Source: Tetrapyrgos nigripes | Lineage: Eukaryota > Basidiomycota > Agaricomycetes > Agaricales > Campanellaceae | DNA: 64,000 bases | NCBI GenBank assembly: GCA_013368315.1 | Contig: JAACJM010000094.1 | Coordinates: 248,001 to 312,000 of the forward strand | Reading direction: 5' to 3' | In this document: positions 48,001 to 58,148 of the stretch, in pieces | How the letters are laid out: every line of letters begins with the position of its first letter | Numbering within the stretch: the first letter of the stretch is position 1 | Notes under the pieces: generated by a model | Told to the model about the DNA's origin: nothing | The model's database searches: none | What the model saw: only the letters and a program-made list of their open reading frames with translations | Made by a program: the position numbers and the translations under genes

Positions 48001-49957
48001 GAAGAGGCAAACTGGATGAAACTGAAACAGTCGTTTGAGGAGATAGTCCCTCCTCAATATCGGGATTATTCTCAGGTCTTCTCCGAAGCGGAGTCGGAAC
48101 ACCTTCCTGCACACAAACCCTGGGATCATGCTATTGAACTAGTACCTGGAGCACCCGCTACCCTATGAACCAAGATCTACCCGATGTCCATCAATGAACA
48201 GCAGGAACTCGATCAATTCCTTGACGAAAATGTCCGCAAGGGATATATCCGGCCCTCCAAATCCCCTCTGTCCTCTCCAGTCTTCTTTGTGAAGAAGAAA
48301 GACAGGAAACTTCGGTTTGTTCAGGATTACCGACACCTAAACGAGTACACTATTAAGAACCGCTACCCTCTTCCCCTCGTTGCCAACATAGTCAGCTGCC
48401 TTCAAGGTGCCAAATACTTCACCAAGTTCGACGTACGTTGAGGTTACAACAATGTCCGGATCAAACAGGGGGATGAGTGGAAGGCAGTGTTTGCAACCAA
48501 CCGAGGACTTTTCGAACCTACTGTCATGTTCTTCGGATTGACAAACTCGCCAGCTACTTTCCAGGGCCTCATGAACTCCATCTTCTCAGACTTGATCACA
48601 GCAGGCAAGGTAGCAGTTTATCTGGATGACATCCTGATCTTCAGTGGGACTCTGGAAGAACACCGAGGAGTGGTTCGGGAAGTGCTAGCCAGGTTGAAAA
48701 GGAATGATCTGTATCTGAGGCCAGAGAAATGCAAGTTTGAACGAGAGGAGATAGAATATCTGGGGCTGATTATCTGGGAAGGGCAAGTTTGCATGGACCC
48801 GGTGAAGGTGGCAGCAGTACAGCACTGGCCAGTCCCCCGCAATGTCCGCGATGTTTGGGCGTTCTTGGGCTTTGCAAATTTCTACCGACGATTCATAGAG
48901 AACTTTGCTAAAACTGCTCGGCCTCTGAACAACCTCACTCGTAAAGACATCTCATTTAATTGGGGAACTCACCAACAGGAAGCCTTTGACTCCCTTCAAA
49001 CAGCCTTCACGTCTGTGCCCATTCTTACACTCTGGTCACCAGATCGTCCTACCCGAGTCAAAGTAGACACTTCAGGCTTTGCAACAGGAGGAGCTCTAAT
49101 GCAGATGTTGGAAGACGGTCTTTGGCACCCAGTAGCATTCCGTTCCACATCCATGCAGTCAGCCGAACGCAATTATGAAATCTACGACCGAGAGATGCTG
49201 GCTATTATCGAGGCACTGAAAGATTGGTGGAGTTATCTGGAAGGACTACCACAGCCCTTTGAAATTATCACAGATCACTCTAATCTAGAGTTCTGGCGAA
49301 CAGCACAGGATCTTAGTCGACGACAAGCAAGATGGGCCCTGTGGCTATCACACTTTGACTTTCGACTAATCCATCACCCAGGCAAAGTGAATACCCAAGC
49401 AGATGCCCTCTCTTGCCTCTCCTCCCACCAAGTAATGGACCGGGAAGACAATCTGGAAACCACAGTACTCAAACCAGAACACTTTGTAAGGCTCGCCGCC
49501 ACTACGCTGGCCAACCCTCTAGAGGAACGAATTCGTCAGGCACTGGGAAGAGAAGTGGAGGTGTTAAAAGGACTAGAGCAGTTGAAGAAGGAAGGATTAC
49601 AACGACTGGCCAATGGTTTACCCGAATGGGAGGAGGATAATGGATTGGTATACCACAAGGGGCATGTCTATGTCCCCCCAAATGAAGACCTGCAGAGGGC
49701 AATAGTAGAACAATGCCATGACGAACCATCAGCAGGACATCCAGGACTACATGGAACACTCGATTTGGTAACCTCGCACTTCTGGTGGCCCACTATTCGC
49801 TCTTTTGTAGAGAAGTACGTGGAGGGATGTGATAAATGCGCCAGGAAAAAGCTCCAACGTCATCCGCGAGCAGTAATCCAGCCTTTGGACGTACCCTTAG
49901 GACTCTGGGAAGAAGTTGGAGTCGACCTCATTACACAGCTACCATCCTCAGGCAAGA
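45015..49957 (+). mobile_element. Ty3/gypsy LTR retrotransposon, 3' truncated and decayed
   Basis: Comparison with copy B (which continues ...GTGTATCATTCGG at 59425) shows the insertion starts at TG 45015, as LTRs do. The 5' LTR and leader would be within 45015-45600; this contains a direct repeat (AGTTCCAGTACTTACTGCTG at 45312 and 45369). Gag, protease, RT, RNase H and the integrase H2C2 region follow. The sequence stops inside integrase at about 49955 and goes directly into host-element sequence, so the integrase core, 3' LTR and one target duplication are lost. Confidence 0.9.
45601..47219 (+). pseudogene. gypsy gag, broken
   Basis: Encodes a proline/serine-rich N-terminus, then MSSAALENLLQALVNNQNQ and a retrotransposon gag-type capsid (KLAPFKGEPAKLDLFLS..., FSQIFEMWAEKTGFSDQDL), then a zinc-knuckle region CCYSCGSKDHM...CDKCDYCERMGHRSSVC. 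The capsid frame is broken near 46305 and by in-frame TGA codons at 46365-46367 and 46587-46589. Structural protein of the virus-like particle in intact elements. Confidence 0.8.
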
Positions 49958-49992
49958 AAAGTTGCAAACTGCCCATACCCAATTGGCAGTGA
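47375..49992 (+). pseudogene. gypsy pol (protease, RT, RNase H, partial integrase), broken
   Basis: Aspartic protease DSGATG (about 47405), then a frame change near 47970, RT with [31 protein letters not shown] and the catalytic YLDDILIF (about 48616-48640). RNase H has VDTSGFATGGALMQ and TDHSNLEF; the integrase H2C2 zinc region is GHPGLHGT...CDKCARKK. In-frame TGA codons at 47375-47377, 48166-48168 and 48439-48441 (in place of Trp in VRWGYNN-type motif). The protein ends in foreign residues after LITQLPSSGKK because of the truncation; the DDE core is absent. Confidence 0.88.
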
Positions 49993-50862
49993 CAATAGCC
50001 ATAAAGATAGATATGTTGCGATGGTCACGTCCGTTTGGAAGTGGCTGTGAGTTTGGCTCAACAAACCAACTTGGGATTGCAAATACTCGCAATTTCTCTG
50101 CCTTGATCTTGTCGCTGTTGTTTCTGGAGAAACTAGAAGCAACGATCTCTTCATAAACCTCTCGGGACATCTGTATAGGATGTGCCTCCAAGCCCCAAGA
50201 GATCATGACACAGTGCTATCGAATGAAGAAAGATATGCCACATAATCATATCAAATTCAGTCAAGACAATACTCCGAAAAAAAGGATAAAAAGACGCACG
50301 TAACCTGCTGCTACAGCAGTGTACTTTCCACGAGTACAAATAAGAACAGGACCTGGTACTTTGGGGCATAGAAGTTGCTCGCAGCACCAATAGCGAGCCT
50401 CCTTGATGCACATCAAGTCATAGACATTGCAAACCAACGGTTCAAGTGGCTCTAGTGATGCATCAAATCGGCTCTGGTCCATGGTAATTGTGCAATAATC
50501 TTGCTGAGCAGTACCAGAAGCAAACATAGAGGGGTGGATACATAGAAAACCTAACTAAGTGTTGAGAATGAAGTAGAAACAATATTACTGATTTACTGAC
50601 CTTCCAATGGTTTTTTTGAGCGGCTGGAATGCTCCTTAACACTTTTCTTGAAGGTTTCACAAAATACAAGAGCCTCCGGACCCTCAGGCATAGTGGCGAG
50701 AAAGGTAGTGAAGCGTGCGTGGAAGTGGTTGAAGAATAAACAATGCGCGACGCGTTTGAATCAGGTGAATCAGGTGATAAGTCACAAGACCTGTGTCATG
50801 AGAACTGCTCAATTAGGCTTATCTCACCAGATTAGATTGATTACATACAGTACACTTGTTTC

Positions 50863-51013
50863 AATACGGGTGTCAACTTTGAATGAATACGGGTGGTGTC
50901 AACTTTGAATGAATACGGGTGTCAATAATATGAGTGAATACGGTGCCAAATTTGAATGAATACGGGTGCACTTTTGAGTCAATACGGGTCAAATAAAAGT
51001 GCACTCGGACCAG
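50863..51013. repeat. right-end iterons of copy A
   Basis: Six or seven copies of (A)ATACGGGTGTCAACTTTGA-type units spaced 20-25 bp, ending AATAAAAGTGCACTCGGAC. Same array as 60431-60579. With the inverted array of copy B starting at 51014 it makes a large imperfect palindrome centred near 51013. Confidence 0.9.
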
Positions 51014-51172
51014 TATGCTGTCCCAGGTGCACTTTTATTCGTGCACCCGTATTGACACAAGTTGACACCCGTATTTATTCATAAGTTGACACCCGTATTC
51101 ACTCAAAAGATCAACACCCGTATTCATTGAAAATTGGCACCCGTATTTATTCAAAAGTTGACACCCGGATTT
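51014..51172. repeat. left terminal repeat and iterons of copy B
   Basis: TATGCTG...GTGCACTTTTATTCG followed by six units of the type ACCCGTATTCATTCAAAAG(TTGAC), period about 24 bp. Orientation is opposite to the array at the right end. Likely transposase-binding sites, by analogy with other DDE elements. Confidence 0.88.
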
Positions 51173-51625
51173 TAATTTCATTTAATTTGCTGACATGATC
51201 TTCTGACGTGATCTCGGCTAATGATCAGTCACAAGAGTTACTTGTCACGCGCATCTCATTCCGCCATCCCCAGACGTTTTGGCTTCTGGAAAGGGTGTTA
51301 CTGTAAGTAAACTCGTTTGCATTTAAGTCTAAACTCAAGCCTAATATGTAGCAATTGTGTAGAAAATAATTCCTTGAATAGATGTCATAATAAACTTGAT
51401 ACCTACTGCTCGCAGCTCCCTGGTAGCGACCGCTAGTGTCCGCTACTAATTGGCTACTAACACCAGAGCTTATGATTAACACACCATATGGAGCGTCACG
51501 TATGTTATTAGACAAAGAAACATATGAACGCAAAAATGAGCGGAGTATTAATTAGTAGTGGTATGTATAAAGGAGTGTGAAGAACTGGTGTGGCTGGGAA
51601 GCGTTGGATGGAAGGAAATGGAAAT

Positions 51626-52777
51626 TTAGGTAAGAGTCGTAGTGGTAGCTAATGTTTGATTAGGTGAAAACTCCTCTGGACACATATAAAGCGAACGAAT
51701 AAAATCGACGATGGATACTGTAGCAGACGTGACAATCTGATCCTCAACGTTCAATGCTCCCCCATCCCGCCAAGCCTGAAGATAGGCAGACTTGCAGGAA
51801 GGTCTAAGCTCAGTAGACAGTGTTTGCTCTGCTAAATGGGTGATTTCATCGAGGGGAATGGGGTCATCGGGATCGATCAATCTCCTGCCTATCACACTCC
51901 ACCATAACTCGGTCCAATAAGGCACGCAAAGACGTTCATGTCGACCAGCAGAACAGTCAGGACTGGGAGCTACTGTGGGAATAGATTGAGCAATTCTAGC
52001 ACGCTCACGGAGTATCCTGGCATGCGCAGCACCGATAATCCCAATTATTCTGCCTCCTAATCTGGACATATCATCACCACGAATCTGCTCTGGGCCGCCA
52101 CGGATCAAAGCATGTAAGGCTGGAATGAGCCAATCTTCATCGAGTATTGGCAAGGTAATGCTGAGAGCGACTTTGTCAAGGGGAGAGATAGGTGGGTCGG
52201 CTTCTTTGAGACGGTCGATAGCCCATCGTGAGCAATCCGGCATTATGAACCACCGGAAGCATGCAGAAGTTTGATGAGCATGTCGACAGTAAAGTGGGGA
52301 GGATTTGGAGGACTGAGCAGAGTTCAGTGTGATACATAACAATAGTAAAAAGAAAAGATAAGTAGAGGAAACACTCACAAGTGCCAAACCCACTCTAGAA
52401 TGAGAGCAAATTGTACGGCAGTGACACTGTCCAGAAAGATAGGCTCAAGAGTGGAAAAATCTGATGGTATGTCTACTAATCCCTGTGCTGAAGATGCCTT
52501 CTCCAGAAGTTTCTCGTAGTTCTTTGGATTGTGAAAGGAAGGCAGCTTCGAGAGTTCCACCAAGTCACTGACTAGTACTGAGTGCAAGCATAGTGGACTG
52601 ACTGTGAATCGGAACAAGACATCTTCTGCCTGTAGGAGCGTGGAAGTTGAGAGGTTAAGCGGAAAATCAAGCAACAATTATGAGTACTACTAAACATACC
52701 CTGAAGACAACCATCCTTTCCTGATCAGTCCAGTACCACTTCTCATGGTGCTTCCACTGTGTCGCACACCCAGCCAT
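51626..52777 (-). CDS. BTB/POZ-like protein carried by the element
   Basis: ATG at 52777 (MAGCATQWKHHEKWYWTDQE), intron about 52699-52631, then AEDVLFRFTVSPLCLHSV...VSDLVELSKLPS, the usual opening of Agaricomycete BTB-domain proteins, and SVTAVQFALILEWVW. After a second intron (GTGAGT at about 52378 to CAG at about 52322) come FTVDMLIKLLHA and CSRWAIDRLKEADPPISPL, then LPILDEDWLIPALHALI, the alpha-helical segment typical after this BTB type. The stop is at 51626. The frame shifts by one base near 52265, by a lesion or small intron. BTB proteins mediate protein contacts, often as Cul3 adaptors; the role here is unknown. It is divergent to the integrase gene and may share its promoter (52778-52995). 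Confidence 0.62.
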
Positions 52778-52995
52778 CGAAGAGAGAGGGAAGAAAGAGA
52801 AGAAAAGAGAGAATGGGGTTAATCAGGCCAGTTACTTACGAGTGTCCTTTAAGGCAATCTGATTTCTAATCTATAGAGCGTGTTGTATATAACCCCATGA
52901 CTGTACAGGCCATTCCTTCACCTCATTTCACCTCATTTCACTTCACTTCGATATGCCTGCAGATACAATTCCCAGTTTGCCGGCTTCCACTACAC

Positions 52996-55085
52996 ATGGA
53001 CTTCTATCATGGCCTCCTAATGTCAAACATGCGATATACTGCTCTATCTGACATCTACTCTGCTGCGATCCAAGCACTCCAATCCGATTCGGAAACACAT
53101 CGAATGACGTTCCATATGGAAGCCTTAGTACAGGATGCTTTCCCACTGCTGCTTGCATTTGATGATGGCATCGACAATTATCCCACACTTTCTCAATGGC
53201 TGGAGCAGACAGCAACTATGTATGCAGACTTGTTTGATGATTTTTGCGCGTTTGCAGAGCGTACAGGAGGAAGGTAACTGCCCTTTCAATCTAAAATCAT
53301 TAACTGATCTGACTGATATGAGTTAGAGACTCAAATGTATCTCAGTTACATGCAGTTAATATCGAAAGATCAGGAAAACGAGGCCGCCCACGGAAGGTAC
53401 CTATCTATGAAGTCCTCAAGGATGCATTTGCATCTCATCGAGGCATCAGCCAATCAGAGATGGCTGATGTTCTTGGCATTCACCGCAACACCTTGTCGAG
53501 ATATCTGAAGCAATACAATATCAACTCCCACAAGTTCAGTAACATCAGTGATTCCGACCTTGACACCATAGTCCGGGACTTCCGTGTTCATCATCCGCAA
53601 GCTGGAGTTCGGTATCTCAGAAGCCACCTTCGAAATAATCACAGTTTGCGGATCCAAAGGCTACGTGTCCAAGAATCCATTGACCGAGTTGACCCTCTTG
53701 GACAAGTACTTCGGCATTATACTGCTACTCGTCGACGCCGGTACAAGGTCTCACGACCAAATGCTTTGTGGCACATGGATGGACATCACAAGTTGATCAA
53801 ATGGGGATTGTTATTCATGGCATCATTGATGGATTTTGTCGAACGGTGCGATAACTCTCAAAGGATCGTGATTCCCCACATACTCTTACACTAATAGGTT
53901 TCTTAGATTGTCGGACTTCGCGCTAGCACAAGTAACAGTGCCTCAACTGTTCTGGATGTATTTATCAAGGCAGTTGAGAGATATGATTTACCTTCCAGAG
54001 TGCGTGGGGACAGGGGTGGAGAGAACAAGAAAGTCTCTGTCTACATGATCCTTAGGCATGGCCTTAATCGTGCCTCGTACATGTGGGGAAAGTAAGTTGT
54101 GACCTTATTCAAATTTCCGGAAATTTCAAGTCCTTCAGATCTACTAGAAACAGCTGAATAGAGCGACTCTGGGTTGAAGTGGGGGTGCAATTCGCAAGAC
54201 CATGGCGTGCGTTCTTTTTGCGCTTGGAGGAGAAGCACAGACTCGACATCCAGAAGCCGGCTCATCTTTGGCTCCTTCATTATCTATTCTTGGACGAAAT
54301 TAACCAAGACTGCGAACAGTTCTCTCAGCTATGGAATGCACATCCTATTTCAGGAGAAGGTCATAACAAAAGCCCTAATGTGCGTAGAGCACATGTCCTC
54401 TTATCTTTTCCATATTTTGAACATTTGTATAGGACATGCGATTTCTTGGCATGTATCAAGATGGTGTATATGATGACTGTGAGGGAGTTGATCCAACTGT
54501 GATTGAGAGGTTCTATGGTGCAGATGATGAGTCAGACTTGGACACAGACTCAGACTCGGACACAGACTCAGACTCGGACGCAGACTCAGACAACTCGGAC
54601 TCAGACTCAGACTCAGACTCAGATGAGGAGGATTTGGAGTATAACTATGAGAGTAGTGACGAGGATGAGGCAGATGGAGATGATGAGTATTCATTCAGAC
54701 ACTTAGAAGGTTCGAAATTCTGTGCTCTCTTTGAATGACACACTCAAATTTTCCATCAGAACATGTAGCAGAAAGCATCCAATCGCAATTCAAGCATGCT
54801 GCGATCTCGGTGCCAAAGTATCCAGATCCTTTTTCTAACAAACAGCGTCATGACTTCACTGCTCTGTTAGAGGCTGTTGTGGGTGAGAACATCTTACCAT
54901 ATGGATATAACATACGAGATGATGAATGGGATGAACATGGTTATCCATCGGTGGAGATTCTGCGATCAGGACGTAGGGGTTCGAGGGAGCAACGAATTGC
55001 ATTACCTGTAGATGACTGGCTTCCTCGTGCGCGACTGTGGGTTCAGTCCCTGGTGGCCATGAATGATGTTTTGGCAGCTGACTAG
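52996..55085 (+). pseudogene. rva_4-type DDE integrase/transposase, two lesions
   Basis: Probable start at ATG 52996 (MDFYHGLLMSNMRYTALSD). Intron 53274-53326, then an AT-hook-like GKRGRPRK, a helix-turn-helix (SQSEMADVLGIHRNTLSRYL), the linker RVDPLGQVLRHY and the DDE core: D in NALWHMDGHHKLIKWG, D in SRVRGDRGGEN, E in IERLWVEVG, followed by LHYLFLDEINQDCEQFSQLWNAHPISGEG-type sequence and MRFLGMYQDGVYDDC. An acidic Asp/Ser run (about 54530-54640) and a C-terminal DWLPRARLWVQSL region end at TAG 55083-55085. After KWG (about 53805) one base is missing relative to the frame that reads IVIHGIIDGF, and CGA has become TGA just before IERLW (about 54151-54153). Introns near 53847-53906, 54091-54139 and 54389-54433. 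Probably inactive. Confidence 0.82.
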
Positions 55086-55495
55086 CTTACTACCCCTGTT
55101 TGTAACTGTAGAGATGAACCGATGAGGCATTGAAGCAGAAGTTTTCAAAGAGATCACCTCAAAGGAGTGAATATTCCTGAGCTCGCAGTATCAGTACCTT
55201 CTTGGAATGTTCCAAATGAAACCTTCCTTTGGGGCATTTCATTTGGTGGTGGTTCCTTTAGTGAGCTTTCATTTGGTGGCATTGCTTTGCCACTAGCACA
55301 TCAGATAGAATGTTCCATATGACACTTCCTTACTTCATTCCAAAATTACACACAAGCAATGGTAGTTTGCAACTGCATAATAACGTCGTGAGGCAATGTC
55401 TCCAGAGCTAGCCCACAACCCAACTTTTGTCGTTCATTGTTTCCTTAGTCAACATCTGTCGTTCCTTGGTTCCTTGGTCTCTTACAGTGAATTGC
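55086..55495. other. spacer inside copy B
   Basis: Between integrase and ORF1. Contains a TTTCATTTGGTGG repeat (55237, 55268). Absent from copy A. Confidence 0.55.
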
Positions 55496-55552
55496 TGTCA
55501 TCTCTGTCGTTCATTCCTGTTATACTCCTTGTGCTTTCCATCTATCTGTCTC

Positions 55553-57178
55553 CATGGGCTCTCGTAACAAAGGCAAAGGGAAGAAGCGCGCTCGTTCTCC
55601 CTCAGACTCAGAAGACGACTCCCAGCTCCAGCTCAGGCAAAAAGTCCTTGGGCCGGGCACTGAAACGTATCCGTGCAAAACAGTCCAAGCCCAATTCTTC
55701 TTCCTCATCGAAACTATCCACTTCTTACCTCCAGGCAGCTGATAAGGAGGCCAACGCAGGTATGAGGAGGGTAGCCCAGAAGAAACCGAAGAGAGAAGAG
55801 GAGGTATCTGAGGGTAGTTCATCTGCAGTGCGTAACCAATGACCCTTCCGCTATATTTCATTTTGTTGACTATGTCTATGGATAGGACATTGCTGAAGCC
55901 TACAAAGCACCATGGCTCGCTGTCCTTCCTGAAGGAATCCAAGAACAAGAGGTGCGTTTAATCTTCTGTATTTAATGAAAAAACCTCTTTCTCGTTCAGA
56001 CTCTTCTGATTGTTGGATAATTCTAGACTCCCCCATTTTTTATGCTGGAAGGTTGCGATATCAGAGGAAAAATCCAGTTCATGGACACCACCCTTGAACA
56101 TCTCAGAGCATGTGGCCTTGCTGCTTATAGATGCGAGGGATATGTGATCAACAAGGATGCAACCCCTGATGATGTGATGAATTTGCTTCTCGAGCATCTT
56201 CCCAGGCCTTTCCGATGGTGCTGTCTCAATAACACTGTATTCAACCCTTTCAACAGTAATATCCTGGAGGATACTGGCCCCAGATTTGTTCTCCCCGTCC
56301 ACCTCTGCACTCGTGAAGGAAGACGCCTCACCCTTGCCCCTGGAGTGGAAGGCATATTTCCTACTGGTGAATATATCAGACGGATTTGCAAGTCGAAGTC
56401 AAAGGGCTCATGGCATGAACAATGTCTTGGTCTTTGGTAAAGTATTTACTCTTTTTTGTGTGTGATTATAAAGTTTTTATGCTTATATTCACAAATATAA
56501 TCCTTAGCATCGTACAAGACTATTTCCACAAACTTATCTTTACTGCCTGGAGCAAAGGTGAAGACCCTTCCCCTTTTCCACCTTCCCAGCCCCTCTTTTC
56601 CTCATACTCTTCGAACTCTTCAAACCAAGGATCTGAAGATGAGGGTGGAGAGGATAGATCGCAGGAGGGACAGGTTTCAGAGGTAGCAGGTGTTAGTGAT
56701 GAAGAAGATGCAGAGTATGATCGTGATCTTAAAGAGGTTCTTCGTCGGAGTCGGTTGGAGAACTCAAGGAAAACGAGATGTATGTTGGATAATTCATATT
56801 TTCATATATTGCTTCTGATCAGAATTTACAGCCATGTCTCGTGCAGGTGAAAGTTCTACTGCAGTCATCACCAGCAACGACGAAGATAATGTTCCTTCTC
56901 CTCCTCACCGCAGCCATCCATCTGCTCTTATCACAGGGCTTACACAGAAGTTCTCTTCATCTCAGTCAAATGCATTCAATGGTGGTATGAAGACCTTCGT
57001 GTTTGGCAAAATAGCACAGTTTCTTGATCTTATGTCTCAATACACTATTGCACGGCCTCTTGTGTATATACTCTGGCGGCAGGCATGTACATATCTACTA
57101 CTACGTACCTTTTCTACAGTCCAGTTTAGATACCAGATCAATGGAATTGATCATTTGTTGACTGGAACACTGGTTTGA
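55553..57178 (+). pseudogene. element ORF1, copy B (unrecognised basic/acidic protein)
   Basis: ATG at 55553 (MGSRNKGKGKKRARSPSDSE). An 8-12 bp loss after the SEDD run (about 55618) relative to copy A puts the rest of exon 1 out of frame, although downstream codons (KSLGRALKRIRAKQSK) are preserved. Later exons match copy A: YKAPWLAVLPEGIQ, FYMLEGC-type exon IRGKIQFMDTTLEHLRACG...GVEGIFPTGEYIRRICKSK (56042-56415), an acidic exon GVSDEEDAEYDRDLKEVLR, and MSRAGESSTAVITSND to the stop at 57176-57178. Basic N-terminus and acidic middle suggest a nuclear chromatin-type protein, but no domain is recognised. Kept in both copies, so probably part of the element's gene set. Confidence 0.6.
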
Positions 57179-57224
57179 TATCAGCAAAAGATGGCAAAGA
57201 TGAATGACTTCTTAAGTAATTTTA

Positions 57225-57990
57225 CTTCTTTCTTAGAGATGCTGTACGCATTTTGGATATCTTTGTACACAGCTTGAACAATGAGAATGCTGTTTCCAGA
57301 ATGCTGATATTGCTTGCATAGAAATTTTACATTCTTCACATCATTCTCAGAGATACTGTACATATTTTGGATCCCTTTCTTCACCTCTTAAACAATAGGA
57401 ATGCTGTTTTCAGAATGCTGGACTGCATAGTAATTTTACATTATTCTTAGAGATACTGTGAACATTTTGGGAACCTTTCTACACTACTTGAACAATGGGA
57501 ATGCTGTCTCCAGAATGCTGATATTGTCTACTCAGCAATTTTACATCTTTCCTAGAGATCCTGTACACATTTTGAATACCTTTCTACACATGTTTAACAA
57601 TGAGAATACTGTTTCCAGAATGCTGTTATTGCCTGCATAGTGATTTTATATCTTTCTCAGAGATACTGTCCACATTTTGAATATCTTTCTACACATCTTG
57701 AACAATGGGAATGCTGTTTCCAGAATGCTGATATTGTCTGCATAGTAATTTTATATTGTTCTCAGAGATACTGTTAACATTTGTATACCTTTCTACACAT
57801 CTTGAACAATGAGAATTATGTTTCCAGAATGCTGATATTGCCTGCTCAGCAATTTTACATCTTTCTTAGAGATACTGTACACATTTTGGATATATTCCTA
57901 CACATGTTAAACAATGAGAATACTGTTTCCAGAATGCTGATATTGCCTGCATGGTAAATTTATCTTTCTTTTCTCAGAGATACTGAATGA
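57225..57990. repeat. about 102-bp minisatellite, copy B
   Basis: Same unit as 42836-43570 (GATACTGTACACATTTTGG, CTACACATGTTTAACAATG, CAGAATGCTG(A/T)TATTGCC), with different unit number and order, showing turnover since the two copies separated. Confidence 0.92.
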
Positions 57991-58148
57991 TTTTCATAGA
58001 TATCTTGGGCTATTTCATACATATATTACAGATAACCAGTATTATCACAGGGAATGTCTGGTTCTTCGAGATGCTCTCTCTGTTGTGATGGGTGAAGACG
58101 TGTCATGGTAATCTGACCTGCATGAATGTCAGTCAGGTTGAAAGCAAT

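Larger units (their letters stand above)
43742..50691 (-). pseudogene. element AT-hook gene, copy A, split by the gypsy element
   Basis: Starts at ATG 50691 (MPEGPEALVFCETFKKSVK) and ends at TAA 43742-43744. The gypsy sequence (45015-49957) separates the first exons (50691-49960) from the rest (44977-43742). The 3' part reads WSPFKCGPDWFQEASLVRD..., RMNSNNPFAFNERAD, FRKAFVSVPVKMFNFFASM, QHILITDPSRKSVILPV, NSNTL-type region KRGPGRPPK (AT-hook) and ISKENGTIISTQNQAIEK. It cannot be made as one protein in this state. See copy B for the uninterrupted version. Confidence 0.7.
41077..51013 (+). mobile_element. copy A of the iteron-ended element, left-truncated, interrupted by a gypsy element
   Basis: From TGTCATCTCTGTC at 41077 this copy matches copy B from 55496 at roughly 90% to the right end. 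It holds the plus ORF, the minisatellite and the minus AT-hook gene, but lacks the BTB and integrase genes. Its right end (iterons 50863-51013) touches the left end of copy B directly. The stretch 45015 to about 49957 is a retrotransposon absent from copy B. About 115 bp of copy B sequence (59412-59526) are missing from copy A at the right edge of that insertion. Confidence 0.88.

Noticed and set aside
46309..48441. TGA read as tryptophan (recoded genetic code) to rescue the gypsy frames
   Set aside because: Neighbouring host-type genes use TGA as stop and the element also has frame shifts, so decay explains the stops.
54503..54706. TQTQT-repeat frame and a Ser/Leu-rich antisense frame
   Set aside because: Shadows of the Asp/Ser codon run in the integrase tail.
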